Source of the DNA: Domibacillus enclensis
GTDB lineage: Bacteria; Bacillota; Bacilli; Bacillales; Domibacillaceae
Length of the DNA: 64,000 nt
Direction of reading: 5' to 3'
Assembly (NCBI RefSeq): GCF_900156125.1
Contig: NZ_FTLX01000001.1
Span: 62,001-126,000 of the forward strand
This document shows, piece by piece, positions 1-8,678 of the stretch. The notes beneath the pieces are model-generated. The model was given only the letters and a program-made list of their open reading frames with translations, did no database searches and was not told the DNA's origin. The stretch's first letter is position 1; every line of letters begins with the position of its first letter. A program made the position numbers and the translations under genes.

Positions 1-2
1 AC

Positions 3-1373
3 GCGCGCGAAAATGGTGACAAGCTGCTGATGAAGCTGCCGATAGGGTTTCAAATGGATCAAGCTATGGCGGAGCTTAAGGAGCAGGAGGATCGAAAAAG
101 CTGTGCTGCCGAAGAGATCGAATTAAAAGAAAAAACCGAAAAGACGCTGCTGGATCTGAAGGGGAAAAAAGAAATACTCATGCAGCAAATCGAGCAAAAC
201 CAGCAGCGGGAAAAAATCGAATTGGCTGCATCCTTTGAAGCCAGCAGCGTGCTGAAACAGCTTGAAAGGGCCGTTCCGGAATCGATGAGAGACACATCCT
301 TCTTTTTGGCGCAGTGGAAGCAGGCAAAAGAAGAGGTGCAATTCCTTCAACATAACTATGAACAGGCTGCATCGGAGGCGCACGCTGCCCACACGGCTCT
401 GCAGTCAGCTGCATCTGTCTGGCAGGAACGAATGGAAGCGCTCGAGGCAGCGGGGCAATCAAAAAAAGCTGCTGCTGATCAGTTTCAACAAAGAATACAG
501 GAATGGGGCTTCGCCTCCATCGATGAATACCAATCGGCTAAACAGCACCTGGAACAGCTTCCTCTTTTAAAAGAAAAGGTAACAGCCTTCGAACAAAAAA
601 AGAGAGATGCCGCTCATTTGATAAAAGAGCTTCAAGCTGCACTTCATGGGCGCAGCCGGGTTGATGTGGAAGAGCTGGATCAAAGGATTAAAGGCATAAA
701 TGAAGAGTGGGCTGCCCTTGGCGATCAGGCGGCAGCGCTTCAATCGCAAATAAATGAAACGATCCGGATTCGAAACAAGGTTGAGGAAATCAGCATCCAG
801 ATGAAAAAAGCGGAGGAGGCCTACCGGATGGCCGGTCATTTATACGATATTACACACGGGAAAAACGAACTGAAGATCACGTTTGAGCGGTACGTGCTTG
901 CTTCTTTTTTAGAAGAAATTTTAGTAGCGGCCAACATCCGGCTTGCTGCTATGACGAACGGCAGGTTTTTACTCGAACGGCTTGCAGAACGGTCAAAAGG
1001 AAATGCGCAAAGCGGTCTGGATTTGCTTGTTTTCGATCAATATACCGGGACGAGCCGCCATGTTAAAACATTGTCCGGGGGTGAAAGCTTTAAAGCAGCA
1101 CTTGCTCTGGCGCTTGGCCTGGCAGAGGTCGTTCAAAATTACGCAGGTGGTGTATCGCTTGAAACAATGTTTGTCGATGAAGGATTTGGCACGCTTGATC
1201 CGGAGTCGCTCGATCAGGCGATTGAAACGCTGATGGATATTCAAGCGGACGGACGGCTCGTCGGCGTGATTTCTCACGTGCCAGAGCTGAAGGAGCGAAT
1301 TGATGCCAGACTTGAAATTCACCAGTCGGAGGAAGGAAGCACAGCCGCTTTTGTTTTTGCTGGTGAAAGCTGA
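3..1373 (+). CDS. sbcC: Exonuclease SbcC, C-terminal part (5' end outside window)
   Basis: ATPase subunit of the SbcCD nuclease, which opens hairpins and processes DNA ends. The frame is open to the left window edge, so only the last 457 or so residues are present. Visible are the returning coiled-coil arm (Glu/Lys/Gln/Ala-rich heptads over the first 300 residues), the ABC signature LSGGESFKAALALALGLAE and the Walker B/D-loop segment MFVDEGFGTLDPESLD near the C-terminus. The first ATG in the window (position 30) is internal. The CxxC zinc hook is not in this part and should lie upstream, where sbcD would also be expected. The signature motifs make the identification firm. Confidence 0.95.
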   Translation, partial: ARENGDKLLMKLPIGFQMDQAMAELKEQEDRKSCAAEEIELKEKTEKTLLDLKGKKEILMQQIEQNQQREKIELAASFEASSVLKQLERAVPESMRDTSFFLAQWKQAKEEVQFLQHNYEQAASEAHAAHTALQSAASVWQERMEALEAAGQSKKAAADQFQQRIQEWGFASIDEYQSAKQHLEQLPLLKEKVTAFEQKKRDAAHLIKELQAALHGRSRVDVEELDQRIKGINEEWAALGDQAAALQSQINETIRIRNKVEEISIQMKKAEEAYRMAGHLYDITHGKNELKITFERYVLASFLEEILVAANIRLAAMTNGRFLLERLAERSKGNAQSGLDLLVFDQYTGTSRHVKTLSGGESFKAALALALGLAEVVQNYAGGVSLETMFVDEGFGTLDPESLDQAIETLMDIQADGRLVGVISHVPELKERIDARLEIHQSEEGSTAAFVFAGES

Positions 1374-1477
1374 TCATTTGTTCATGAATAATTCATTCAA
1401 AAATGACAAAGTGCGTTGAGAAATCCGCTCGTTTCCTCTACCATATAAAGAGACTATGCCACTTGGAGGGGGATTTT

Positions 1478-2062
1478 TTGAAAGCATTGCGTTCTTTTTT
1501 ACTAGCAGCAGCGGCTGTTTGGGTGCTGTCGGCCTGCAGCAATAGTGATTTTCAAGGGAATATGGATGTGGAAGTGCAGGCGTTTGAACATACAAATCAA
1601 GATGGAGAAAAAGTAAGCTTGTCTGATCTAGAAGGAAAGGTATGGCTGGCGAACTTTATTTTCACCAACTGTACGACGGTTTGTCCGCCGATGACAAGAA
1701 ACATGAGTGAGGTGCAGGATCTGTTAAATGAAGAGGGAGTCGAAAATTACGAAATCGTCTCCTTCAGTGTCGATCCTGAGCGTGATACGCCGGATGCGTT
1801 AAAAGAATACATCTCTCATTATGAAGCAGATGAATCCAATTGGAATCTCCTAACGGGCTACTCACCTGACGACATTCAGACCTTTGCCGAAGAAAGCTTT
1901 CAGGCACTGGCTGTACCCGATCCGAATTCAGACCAGTTTATCCATGGAACAAGCTTTTATTTAATTAATAAAGAAGGCACCGTTGTAAAAAGCTACGATG
2001 GCAACATGGAAGTGCCGTTCGACGAAATTGTTTTAGATGTGAAACAGTTGTCGGAAGGATAA
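1478..2062 (+). CDS. ypmQ: Sco1/SenC-type copper chaperone lipoprotein (YpmQ-like)
   Basis: Membrane-anchored thioredoxin-fold protein that in this family helps deliver copper to the CuA site of cytochrome c oxidase. The TTG start at 1478 is chosen because GGAGGG lies just upstream and it gives a proper lipoprotein signal: basic N-terminus, hydrophobic core, and lipobox LSAC with the lipidated Cys at residue 20. The copper-binding CTTVC motif is at residues 65-69 and the third ligand His is at about residue 156 (FIHGTSF). Length 194 aa is normal for the family. An upstream in-frame start at 1403 would bury the signal peptide and lacks a good ribosome site. It is followed by a terminator that is part of the repeat A arrangement. 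Confidence 0.9.
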   Translation: MKALRSFLLAAAAVWVLSACSNSDFQGNMDVEVQAFEHTNQDGEKVSLSDLEGKVWLANFIFTNCTTVCPPMTRNMSEVQDLLNEEGVENYEIVSFSVDPERDTPDALKEYISHYEADESNWNLLTGYSPDDIQTFAEESFQALAVPDPNSDQFIHGTSFYLINKEGTVVKSYDGNMEVPFDEIVLDVKQLSEG

Positions 2063-2101
2063 AGACTGTTACATTATTAATTGAATAGCGATTATTTTAA
2101 A

Positions 2102-2142
2102 GAATAAAACAGGGTGCCGAGAAGCAGCACCCTGTTTTATTG
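2102..2142 (+). terminator. Intrinsic terminator of ypmQ, left copy flanking repeat A
   Basis: Stem ACAGGGTGC/GCACCCTGT with a 9-nt loop, followed by TTTTATT. A second version with the same outer stem and surroundings lies directly after repeat A at 2465-2505. Confidence 0.9.
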
Positions 2143-2464
2143 TGTTGAATACAAATGCGTCAAGAGAATCTTCATGCTTTTCGAGATTTTTTCCTTCTTT
2201 CATAGCATGGAATAGGCTATTTTTCTAGAAAAGAACATTCAAGGGCTCCAGGCTGCCGGCTCCGCTTTCCGGTGGGGCGAACGCTGAACCAGCCCAAAAA
2301 GCGCGGCTGTTTCAGCCTGTCCGCTCGTCCCACTGGAGCTTCACCGCCCGCCCCTCCGAACGCGCAGTCCTGCAGAAGCCGCCCGAACTGTGTTCGCGCA
2401 AGCACATTAGCTTTGAAAAGAGGAGTGGTCACCGGGTTTTGATTGACAAAGTAATTTTTCAATA
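2143..2464 (+). repeat. Dispersed terminator-associated element, copy A
   Basis: About 322 bp of non-coding DNA related to 17818-18454 and to the reverse complement of 50897-51143. It starts TGTTGAAT and ends with the inverse of TATTGAAAAA, matching the approximate terminal inverted repeat TGTTGAAAAA. Shared inner blocks are the AATAGGCTATTTTTCTAGAA segment near 2212 and the CAGAAGCCGCCCG/GTTCGCGCAAGCACA segment at 2371-2405. Between them is a GC-rich fold with arms CCGGTGGG (2269-2276) and CCCACTGG (2329-2336) around GCTGAA/TTTCAGC. No convincing gene: the minus-strand frame over 2217-2483 has no support. The element is bracketed by two versions of the same terminator. Confidence 0.85.
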
Positions 2465-2505
2465 GAATGAAACAGGGTGACACTTTGTGTCATCCTGTTT
2501 TACTT
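2465..2505 (+). terminator. Right terminator flanking repeat A
   Basis: 14-bp stem (AAACAGGGTGACAC with its partner, one G-U pair) and 3-nt loop, followed by TTTTACTTT. Over 41 aligned bases its outer parts match the left terminator (GAAT.AAACAGGGTG and CCTGTTTTA) while loop and inner stem differ, as expected for an old duplication. Stem pairing is kept despite the divergence. Confidence 0.8.
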
Positions 2506-2558
2506 TCTCAGCAATTTACAATTTTTTAATAAAAATATTATTGCAAAAAAATGGCTGC

Positions 2559-2587
2559 TTGAGTAAAATATATTTACAGAATATATT
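2559..2587 (+). promoter_or_regulatory. Sigma-A type promoter for the 2611 gene
   Basis: TTGAGT, 17-bp spacer, TATATT, about 24 bp upstream of the start codon of the small zinc-ribbon-like gene. It lies outside repeat A and its duplicated terminator. Confidence 0.55.
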
Positions 2588-2610
2588 CTGAATAATCAGT
2601 TAAGGGGTGA

Positions 2611-2796
2611 ATGGATATGAACTACGGGATGAACAAATTCGGGTCAGCAAACCGTGTGACATGTGAATGCGGATGGGAAGGACAGCGGGCGGAACTCCGA
2701 AGCGCTTTGATTGTTCTGGAGCAGACAAAATGCGGCTCTATATTTGATGCGGAAGACGTGTATATTTGCCCGAAATGCGGTTCAAGAAAGTATTAA
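2611..2796 (+). CDS. Small zinc-ribbon-like protein, unknown function
   Basis: 61-residue protein started by ATG with AAGGGGTGA just upstream. It has two Cys pairs, CECGW at about residues 19-23 and CPKCG near the C-terminus (53-57), which look like the two knuckles of a zinc ribbon spaced about 30 residues apart. I do not recognise the family. An internal ATG two codons later is an alternative start. It has its own promoter and a terminator at 2881-2915, so it is probably a single-gene unit. Confidence 0.65.
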   Translation: MDMNYGMNKFGSANRVTCECGWEGQRAELRSALIVLEQTKCGSIFDAEDVYICPKCGSRKY

Positions 2797-2880
2797 TCCC
2801 TCCACTTACAGTACTCCACTCTCCTGACGCCACAAACTCTTATCTAAAAGATGCTCCTTCAGCCAAATGGCTATTGAATG

Positions 2881-2915
2881 AAAAAAAGCGGATTCCATTA
2901 TGGAGTCCGCTTTTT
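2881..2915 (+). terminator. Intrinsic terminator after the zinc-ribbon-like gene
   Basis: GCGGATTCC/GGAGTCCGC stem (with G-U pairing) between A and T tracts; could act in both directions. Confidence 0.8.
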
Positions 2916-2980
2916 AATGTTTGTACATCTATCCGGTCCGCCTTTATAATAAGAGGAGCTTATTTTAGCGGAGGAACGAT

Positions 2981-4213
2981 ATGTCAAACGAATATACACA
3001 TTATTTTGCCCATGAATATGATTCAATCGAAATGCTTGCGGATAAAATCAGTGAAGCTCTCTCTTGTCCTATTACGATAGAAGATGCGCACCACCAAATT
3101 ATTGCTTACAGCCGTCATGAGGGAGAAATCGACCCGGTCCGGATTGCGACAATCATGAGAAGAAAAGTGCCAGAGCATGTTATTAACAGCTTGTGGAAAA
3201 GTGGCGCCATCCCGACTCTTTTTGAAACAGAGGAGCCGGTGGTGATTCCAGCCATTGGACAGGTGCTGCTGGGAGAACGCGTCGCTATTTCTGTGCGCAA
3301 ACAGGACAAGGTGATCGGCTTTATATGGGCGCAATCCGGTGCCCATTTTTCCGAGGAACAAAAACAGATTTTAAAAGAAGCTGCCAAAGCAGTGAAAAAC
3401 CAGCTGCTTCAGCATGAAAAAAGAAAAAGAGCTGCGGAAGAAAGCCATCAGGAGTTTTTCTGGAAGCTGCTGACGGGTCATTTTACGACAAAAAGTGAAG
3501 TGGATCAGTCGAATAAAACATACGGGATCAACTTGTCAGGCAGCTTGCTTGTCGTTGTGTTTGACTTCGGGAAATCGATCAATCATGTACTGGAGCGCCA
3601 AATCGATTATTTAGTTGAAACGCTTCAGCAAATTTCACCGCTTGCCAAAACGGTTGATGGAGAACAGCTGGTTATGCTGATCCGATCTCAAAAGGACGAT
3701 GAATTGGATGCGGTCAGCCGGTACATGGAGGACTTTTGCAAAAAATCTGCTGAACGTCTTAGTGTCCATCCGTCCGGAGGTGCCGGAACGCCGGTTGAAA
3801 ATCCGCTTTTTGTTCAAAATAGCTATCAGGAAGCACTTCAGGTTTTGCGGATGAAGCAGCTTTTCCCTACAGTCCGTTTACCTGACCGCTTTGATAAATT
3901 AGGCATTTTCCAATCAATTGAGCAGCTTCGGACCATTCGGCAGGGGAAGCGCAATCCTGTTATTGAAGCACTTCAGGGATATGACCAATCGCACAATGCG
4001 AACATGACTGAAACGCTGTATACCTTCTTAGCACAGGACGGCAACATGAATGAAGCCGCCCGCATTATGCATGTTCATCCAAATACGCTTGCCTACCGGC
4101 TGAAGCGGATCAGTGAAATGACCGGCTTTAACAGCAAGGATATGAATGAAAAAACCATTCTTTACATCGATTTGCTGATTCGCCAAATGGATCATTCTCT
4201 TTATTCATCCTAG
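2981..4213 (+). CDS. PucR-family transcriptional regulator (PutR/AdeR/CdaR-like)
   Basis: 410-residue regulator with an N-terminal sensory part and, at about residues 345-400, the characteristic PucR C-terminal helix-turn-helix (NMNEAARIMHVHPNTLAYRL). Family members activate catabolic genes, for example for proline, alanine or purines. Overall length and N-terminal style resemble Bacillus PutR, but there is no proline gene beside it, so the inducer and targets are not known. Start ATG with GGAGG about 8 bp upstream. It converges with the L,D-transpeptidase gene, with one base between the stop codons. Confidence 0.85.
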   Translation: MSNEYTHYFAHEYDSIEMLADKISEALSCPITIEDAHHQIIAYSRHEGEIDPVRIATIMRRKVPEHVINSLWKSGAIPTLFETEEPVVIPAIGQVLLGERVAISVRKQDKVIGFIWAQSGAHFSEEQKQILKEAAKAVKNQLLQHEKRKRAAEESHQEFFWKLLTGHFTTKSEVDQSNKTYGINLSGSLLVVVFDFGKSINHVLERQIDYLVETLQQISPLAKTVDGEQLVMLIRSQKDDELDAVSRYMEDFCKKSAERLSVHPSGGAGTPVENPLFVQNSYQEALQVLRMKQLFPTVRLPDRFDKLGIFQSIEQLRTIRQGKRNPVIEALQGYDQSHNANMTETLYTFLAQDGNMNEAARIMHVHPNTLAYRLKRISEMTGFNSKDMNEKTILYIDLLIRQMDHSLYSS

Positions 4214-4214
4214 G

Positions 4215-4922
4215 CTACTGTCTGGCGGACTTTACTAAATCGGCGCGGATCGAATCCGGTGTGCCGATGACGATTTTAGGTGTTTTAGCGGGATCGAGCC
4301 ATTTCATTAAAACGAGGAGATGCGATTCGCTTAAGGCAATACAGCCCGCTGTTGGTGTTGATCCGGTCCGCCACCGGTGAAGAAAAATGGCACTTCCTGC
4401 TCCTTTGACCACCGGATTTTCGTTGTACCGGACGACGACCGCGTATTTATACAATTCATGATTCAATCGTTCAAACGACTGCCATTTAAACGATGGGTTT
4501 CCCCGGTCATACATCCATTTGTTATAATCAGCAGACGCCGGATCATCTACCCAGTAGTGAAAACGATTCGTCACGGTATAACTTGTCCGAACACCGTCAG
4601 GCTTTGGCGCGTAGCCAAACATGCGCCCTATGGAATACAAGCCGGTAGGTGTCGCGCCATCGCCTTCTTTTTTTGTGAAAGACAGGCCGCTTCTTCCTGT
4701 AACTGCGGGTGAAATTCGTTTCAGCTGCCATTTGCTGCCCGTTTTTTCATATAGACGGACAGAGGCTTTTGTCGTTTTCGTTCCCCCTTCCACTACGACG
4801 ACCTGACGGCTGTCCTTCACGTACGAAAGCCCGGAAACATACGGATCGGCTGCTTCAGAGGATGACGGAAGCATAGTAGTGAAAAGGATCATACATAAAC
4901 CGGATATCAACATGTTACGCAA
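4215..4922 (-). CDS. Secreted L,D-transpeptidase-like protein (YkuD fold)
   Basis: 235 residues with an N-terminal signal peptide (hydrophobic stretch to residue 20, SEA-A cleavage region around 24) and a C-terminal catalytic region with His182 (FLHRW) and Cys194 in STPTAGCIALSE, the HX..SxxGCxxL pattern of L,D-transpeptidase-like enzymes of the COG3786 type. Likely acts on peptidoglycan peptides outside the membrane. The TTG start is preferred because GAGGAGGG lies 6-7 bp upstream; the next ATG is three codons in. It differs clearly in class from the 111-residue enzyme at 12281-12616. Confidence 0.8.
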   Translation of the reverse strand: MRNMLISGLCMILFTTMLPSSSEAADPYVSGLSYVKDSRQVVVVEGGTKTTKASVRLYEKTGSKWQLKRISPAVTGRSGLSFTKKEGDGATPTGLYSIGRMFGYAPKPDGVRTSYTVTNRFHYWVDDPASADYNKWMYDRGNPSFKWQSFERLNHELYKYAVVVRYNENPVVKGAGSAIFLHRWRTGSTPTAGCIALSESHLLVLMKWLDPAKTPKIVIGTPDSIRADLVKSARQ

Positions 4923-4947
4923 TGAAAACCCTCCTCAATTGTCAAGT

Positions 4948-4975
4948 GAAAAAGCAGACGGGCCGTCCCGTCTGC
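4948..4975 (-). terminator. Terminator of the ywcB-actP operon
   Basis: Read on the minus strand: GCAGACGGG/CCCGTCTGC stem followed by CTTTTTC, just after the actP stop codon. Confidence 0.85.
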
Positions 4976-4983
4976 TCCTGTTT

Positions 4984-6507
4984 TTATTTTAACCCGGTAT
5001 TGGCTTTTACGGCTACCTCTGCATATTTGCGTTCATCTGCTTTAGCAGAAAGGACCGATCCAACATATCCTGCGATAAATCCTGCTGGCACTGAGACGAT
5101 GGCTGGATTTGTCAGCGGGAATAATGCCGTTCCTGTTAAAATAGCGGTACCTTCCGGGCTCCAAATATTTGGGCTGAGGGCAACGAGAATCAAGGCGGTA
5201 AAAAGACCTGTCAGCATCGCTGCAAGAGCCCCGGTTGTGTTAAAGCGCTTCCAGTAAATCGTGTAGATAATGACCGGCAAGTTCGCACTGGCCGCGATAC
5301 AAAATGCAAGGGAAACGAGAAAAGCAACGTTCATGGATTGAGCTCCAAGTGCCAAAATAATGGAAATAAGAGAAACGCCGATAGAAGCAAAACGGGCCGC
5401 TTTCATCTGCTCTTTTTCTGTTACATTTCCTTTTTTAATAATCTGTCCGTAAATATCATGCGCGAAGGCAGACGCACCGGATAGGACAAGACCTGCTACA
5501 ACGGCTAAAATCGTCGCAAACGCAACAGCTGAAACGAATGACATGAGCAGGTCGCCGCCGAGTGCCTGAGCAAGAAGCGGTGCTGCCATGTTGCCGGCTG
5601 CATTAGCGGCAATAATATCACTTGACCCGACAAAGGCAGCTGCGCCAAAGCCGAGGAAAATCGTTAAAATGTAAAAGATACCGACGATCCAGGTCGCATA
5701 CACAACCGAGCTACGGGCTGTTTTTGCATCCTTTACCGTAAAGAAACGCATGAGGATGTGCGGCAAGCCTGCTGTCCCGAAGACGAGCGCGATCATCATC
5801 GACATCGTATCAATGCCGTTCGTGTATTTAACGCCGGGGCTTAAAAAAGCATCTCCAGCAGGTGTCGCCGTCTTCACGTCACTAAACATTTTTAAAATAT
5901 TAAAATCAAATTTCATTAAAACGAGGAAGGAGATAATAATCGTTCCGATCATGAGAAGAACGGCTTTAATGATCTGAACCCAGCTGGTTGCCGCCATGCC
6001 GCCCCATAGAACGTAGGTGGTCATCATGATGCCAACGAGCAGGACCGCAATCCAGTAGTCAATGCCAAGCAAAAGCTGTATGAGAGCACCTGCTCCAACC
6101 AGCTGGGCAATCATATAAAACAAAACAATTGTTAACGTGCTCACCGCTGCTGCTCCGCGGATTTTCTGCTGATTAAAGCGGGCGGTAATCATATCTGCAA
6201 GAGTATACTTTCCAAGATTACGCAGCGGTTCAGCGACGATGTACAGCACGACCAGATAAGCGACCAAATAGCCGATGCTGTAGAAAAAGCCATCGAAGCC
6301 ATTTAACGCGATAGCGCCGGCAATACCGAGAAACGACGCGGCAGAAAGGTAGTCACCTGCAATCGCAATACCGTTCTGCCAGCCAGTCAAACCGCCGCCG
6401 GCTGTGTAAAATTCACTCGCTGAGTTGGTTCGTTTTGAAGCAAGATATGTAACAAACAAAGTTAATCCGACGATAGCAACGAAAAACAACAGACCTACAG
6501 CACTCAT
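4984..6507 (-). CDS. actP: Cation/acetate symporter ActP (YwcA-like)
   Basis: 507-residue sodium:solute symporter (SSF family) with about 13 predicted membrane segments; it imports acetate and similar monocarboxylates. The N-terminal block SEFYTAGGGLTGWQNGIAIAGDYLSAASFLG is typical for ActP. Its ATG overlaps the end of the upstream DUF485 gene by 4 bp, so the two are translationally coupled, as in other bacteria where yjcH/ywcB precedes actP. The operon carries a perfect catabolite control site at 6884-6897, which fits repression of acetate uptake while glucose is present. Confidence 0.93.
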   Translation of the reverse strand: MSAVGLLFFVAIVGLTLFVTYLASKRTNSASEFYTAGGGLTGWQNGIAIAGDYLSAASFLGIAGAIALNGFDGFFYSIGYLVAYLVVLYIVAEPLRNLGKYTLADMITARFNQQKIRGAAAVSTLTIVLFYMIAQLVGAGALIQLLLGIDYWIAVLLVGIMMTTYVLWGGMAATSWVQIIKAVLLMIGTIIISFLVLMKFDFNILKMFSDVKTATPAGDAFLSPGVKYTNGIDTMSMMIALVFGTAGLPHILMRFFTVKDAKTARSSVVYATWIVGIFYILTIFLGFGAAAFVGSSDIIAANAAGNMAAPLLAQALGGDLLMSFVSAVAFATILAVVAGLVLSGASAFAHDIYGQIIKKGNVTEKEQMKAARFASIGVSLISIILALGAQSMNVAFLVSLAFCIAASANLPVIIYTIYWKRFNTTGALAAMLTGLFTALILVALSPNIWSPEGTAILTGTALFPLTNPAIVSVPAGFIAGYVGSVLSAKADERKYAEVAVKANTGLK

Positions 6508-6854
6508 AAACGATCACCTTCTGACTTATGATGTTTGGTCAATACTTGATCCGCTTCTGAATCAAACTGATTGGCTTTTTTTACATACAGCATACATAAG
6601 GTCCAGGTCATCACAAATTGCGCCAGTGCAAAAATCCATACGAGCGTGATATCACCAATAACCGGCTTGTTTAGCACTGTCGAAAAGGAGGTTAAAAGCG
6701 GCAATGTAAAATAAAACAATAAGAAAAAAATAACGACTGGCAGCAAAAATCTGTTTTTCTTTCTGACTAACGATTTAAACTCGGGACTGGCAGCAATTGA
6801 TTCATAATCGTGTACCGGCTGTGATCGTTCGACTCGTTCCACTTTCTGTTCCAT
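6504..6854 (-). CDS. ywcB: DUF485 membrane protein (YwcB/YjcH-like)
   Basis: 116 residues. The cytoplasmic N-terminus has YESIAASPEFKSLVRKKNRF, the recognisable DUF485 start, followed by two membrane helices (about residues 35-55 and 70-95). It is the usual partner of ActP and first gene of the operon; its exact role is unknown, probably assembly or function of the symporter. The ATG is preceded by AGGGGAGG. Confidence 0.9.
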   Translation of the reverse strand: MEQKVERVERSQPVHDYESIAASPEFKSLVRKKNRFLLPVVIFFLLFYFTLPLLTSFSTVLNKPVIGDITLVWIFALAQFVMTWTLCMLYVKKANQFDSEADQVLTKHHKSEGDRL

Positions 6855-6883
6855 AGAGACCTCCCCTAGGCCGTAATCAATTC

Positions 6884-6897
6884 TGTAATCGCTTTCA
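6884..6897 (-). promoter_or_regulatory. cre site (CcpA operator) of the ywcB-actP operon
   Basis: TGTAATCGCTTTCA matches the consensus TGWAANCGNTNWCA at every fixed position. It is 30 bp upstream of the ywcB start codon, where bound CcpA would block transcription. It sits inside a wider dyad, CAATTCTG (6878-6885) and CAGAATTG (6901-6908), that may bind another factor. Confidence 0.75.
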
Positions 6898-7069
6898 ATT
6901 CAGAATTGTATCTTTATTCTAAAAAAATAAAGTCATTTTCGCAACTGTTTTTGACAAAAAAATGAATTTTTCCTTCAAAAGACCGACTAGTCAGATTAGG
7001 AGTCTATCATTTCCATTCCTTCTTTTTTCGTGTACAATCAACAAAAAGACATAAATGGAGCGGATAGAC

Positions 7070-8572
7070 ATGACAGACTTACGATCGGTTGGAAGCGCCG
7101 TCTCAAACGCACCAGAGATGAAGCTCCGCATTATTCACTCAATCTTATATTCCATTCAATCAAAAGAATTGCTGGCGCTAAAAGCAAAAAGCCGGTTTTC
7201 AAAAGAAGAAGCGGCACCTTATTTCCAGGCAATTGCAGAGGAAGCGAAAAAAAGAATAGATATGCCGGAGCAAGTGTTAAAGCTTGATGTTTTTTTAGCG
7301 CTTTCAAAGCTATTAAAGCTTCCGGCTGCCAGGCTGAATGAAAAAGGCAAGGTAGTGGCAAGAAGCGCAGAAATAGAACGGAAGTGGTTTGAGAAAGCGG
7401 CTAAAAAAGACAAAACGCTGTCTGGACGATTTGAAAAATCTCACGTAACGAGCAAATTGGAATTTATGCTTCATTATGAGTACGTGCAGCTGCTGGAACG
7501 ATTTCTGAAAAATGAAAAAGTACATGCAGATAAAGAACCTTTTCAAAAATCTCTCCAGCGCTATTGGGAGCAGCTTCCGGAGTATAAAAAAGTCCAGATC
7601 CTTGAGCATCTGAAGGCTCCGCGTGAGTCCTCCTTTGACGAACTGGCAGCGGAATTCGGCACCGCGACGCTTTTATTTGAAATGGGCATCCGGACAGGCC
7701 TTCATATGTACGGAGAAATCCTGCCGCCTATCCACGAGGACGTCCCGAACCAGCTTCCGGACGAGCTATGGGTGTTGCATCCAGAGGCCCTTTTTACCGC
7801 CGACGCGGCTCTTAAAACGCTGCTGACAGGAAGCTGGTCCTTTTCTGCTGCGATGCTGCTTTTATATATGGAAGACGGCAGTGAAGCCACCGCTGATGAA
7901 TCCGTTCTTTCAACGGAATGGTCAACGAGAGAATCGGCTTATTTGCTTCTTTTGCGCCAAATTAATGAATTGAAAATGGATCAGCAAAAAACAGAAGAAC
8001 AAATTGCGGAAGTCCAGAAAGAGCGTGCGGGAGCTGACAGTGCACAGGCAAGAGCGCAGGCTGTGTATGAAAATTTGCGTGAACGGCTGATTGTGCTGTT
8101 AAAAACGGATGCCGCCCGGCCGTATCTTGGGGATATTAGTGTATCCAATACACGCATTCGTGAAAAACTAACCCGAATTACCACAACCATCGAGTCTAAC
8201 AAAGTGAAAAGTGGTGTTTTTCGGATAGCGGGTGCCTGGCTGTCCAATGTGTATCTTCAAAATGAGAAAAACAGTCTGGAAAAAAAGCTGCAAACGTCAT
8301 TTGAAAAAATGGCTGATGAAGTGATGGATAAATATCCGTATTACGAGGCAGATTTAATCGAGGAGCTGGCAGCGGCAAGAACGAATAAAAACAACTGGCA
8401 GTTTGAAAGTGAGCGTTTACGGAAAAAAGAAGCAGCACTGACAAAATTTTTATCGGACATGAGAAGTGAAGAGCTTAAACTGCGTGAGAAAGCGGCAGAA
8501 TCCGCTTCCAAAACGCAAGGATTGAAGCAGCTTGGGACTGAGGATGTGCCGGATGGGAAGCCTATTACTTGA
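7070..8572 (+). CDS. Uncharacterised protein with C-terminal coiled coils
   Basis: 500 residues if started at the ATG at 7070, which has GGAGCGG 6-7 bp upstream; an ATG 15 bp earlier lacks a ribosome site. No signal peptide or membrane segment. The N-terminal 280 residues look helical and globular. The region after about residue 290 is rich in Glu, Lys, Gln and Ala with long heptad-like stretches. I do not recognise the family and neighbours give no clue, as it is a single-gene unit ending in its own terminator. Its length and codon use resemble the surrounding housekeeping genes, so it is probably a real gene. Confidence 0.8.
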   Translation: MTDLRSVGSAVSNAPEMKLRIIHSILYSIQSKELLALKAKSRFSKEEAAPYFQAIAEEAKKRIDMPEQVLKLDVFLALSKLLKLPAARLNEKGKVVARSAEIERKWFEKAAKKDKTLSGRFEKSHVTSKLEFMLHYEYVQLLERFLKNEKVHADKEPFQKSLQRYWEQLPEYKKVQILEHLKAPRESSFDELAAEFGTATLLFEMGIRTGLHMYGEILPPIHEDVPNQLPDELWVLHPEALFTADAALKTLLTGSWSFSAAMLLLYMEDGSEATADESVLSTEWSTRESAYLLLLRQINELKMDQQKTEEQIAEVQKERAGADSAQARAQAVYENLRERLIVLLKTDAARPYLGDISVSNTRIREKLTRITTTIESNKVKSGVFRIAGAWLSNVYLQNEKNSLEKKLQTSFEKMADEVMDKYPYYEADLIEELAAARTNKNNWQFESERLRKKEAALTKFLSDMRSEELKLREKAAESASKTQGLKQLGTEDVPDGKPIT

Positions 8573-8588
8573 TAGGCTTCTTTTCTTT
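8557..8588 (+). terminator. Terminator overlapping the stop codon of the 7070 gene
   Basis: GAAGCCTAT/ATAGGCTTC stem with 6-nt loop and TTTTCTTTT tract; the TGA stop lies within the stem-loop. Confidence 0.85.
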
Positions 8589-8678
8589 TGTTACGGTATT
8601 AAAGGTGTCTAAAATGGGTATAAGACATTATAACTATTTTTATTTTGCATGATATGCATAATATGGAAGGGGAAATGT

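Noticed and set aside
2217-2483. 88-codon minus-strand frame inside copy A
   Set aside because: Made of GC-rich foldback sequence, no ribosome site, not kept in copies B and C.
2102-2505. Flanking terminators around copy A as coincidence of two ordinary terminators
   Set aside because: Outer stem, 5' flank and T tract match over equal length, and the same arrangement recurs with different terminators at the other two copies.
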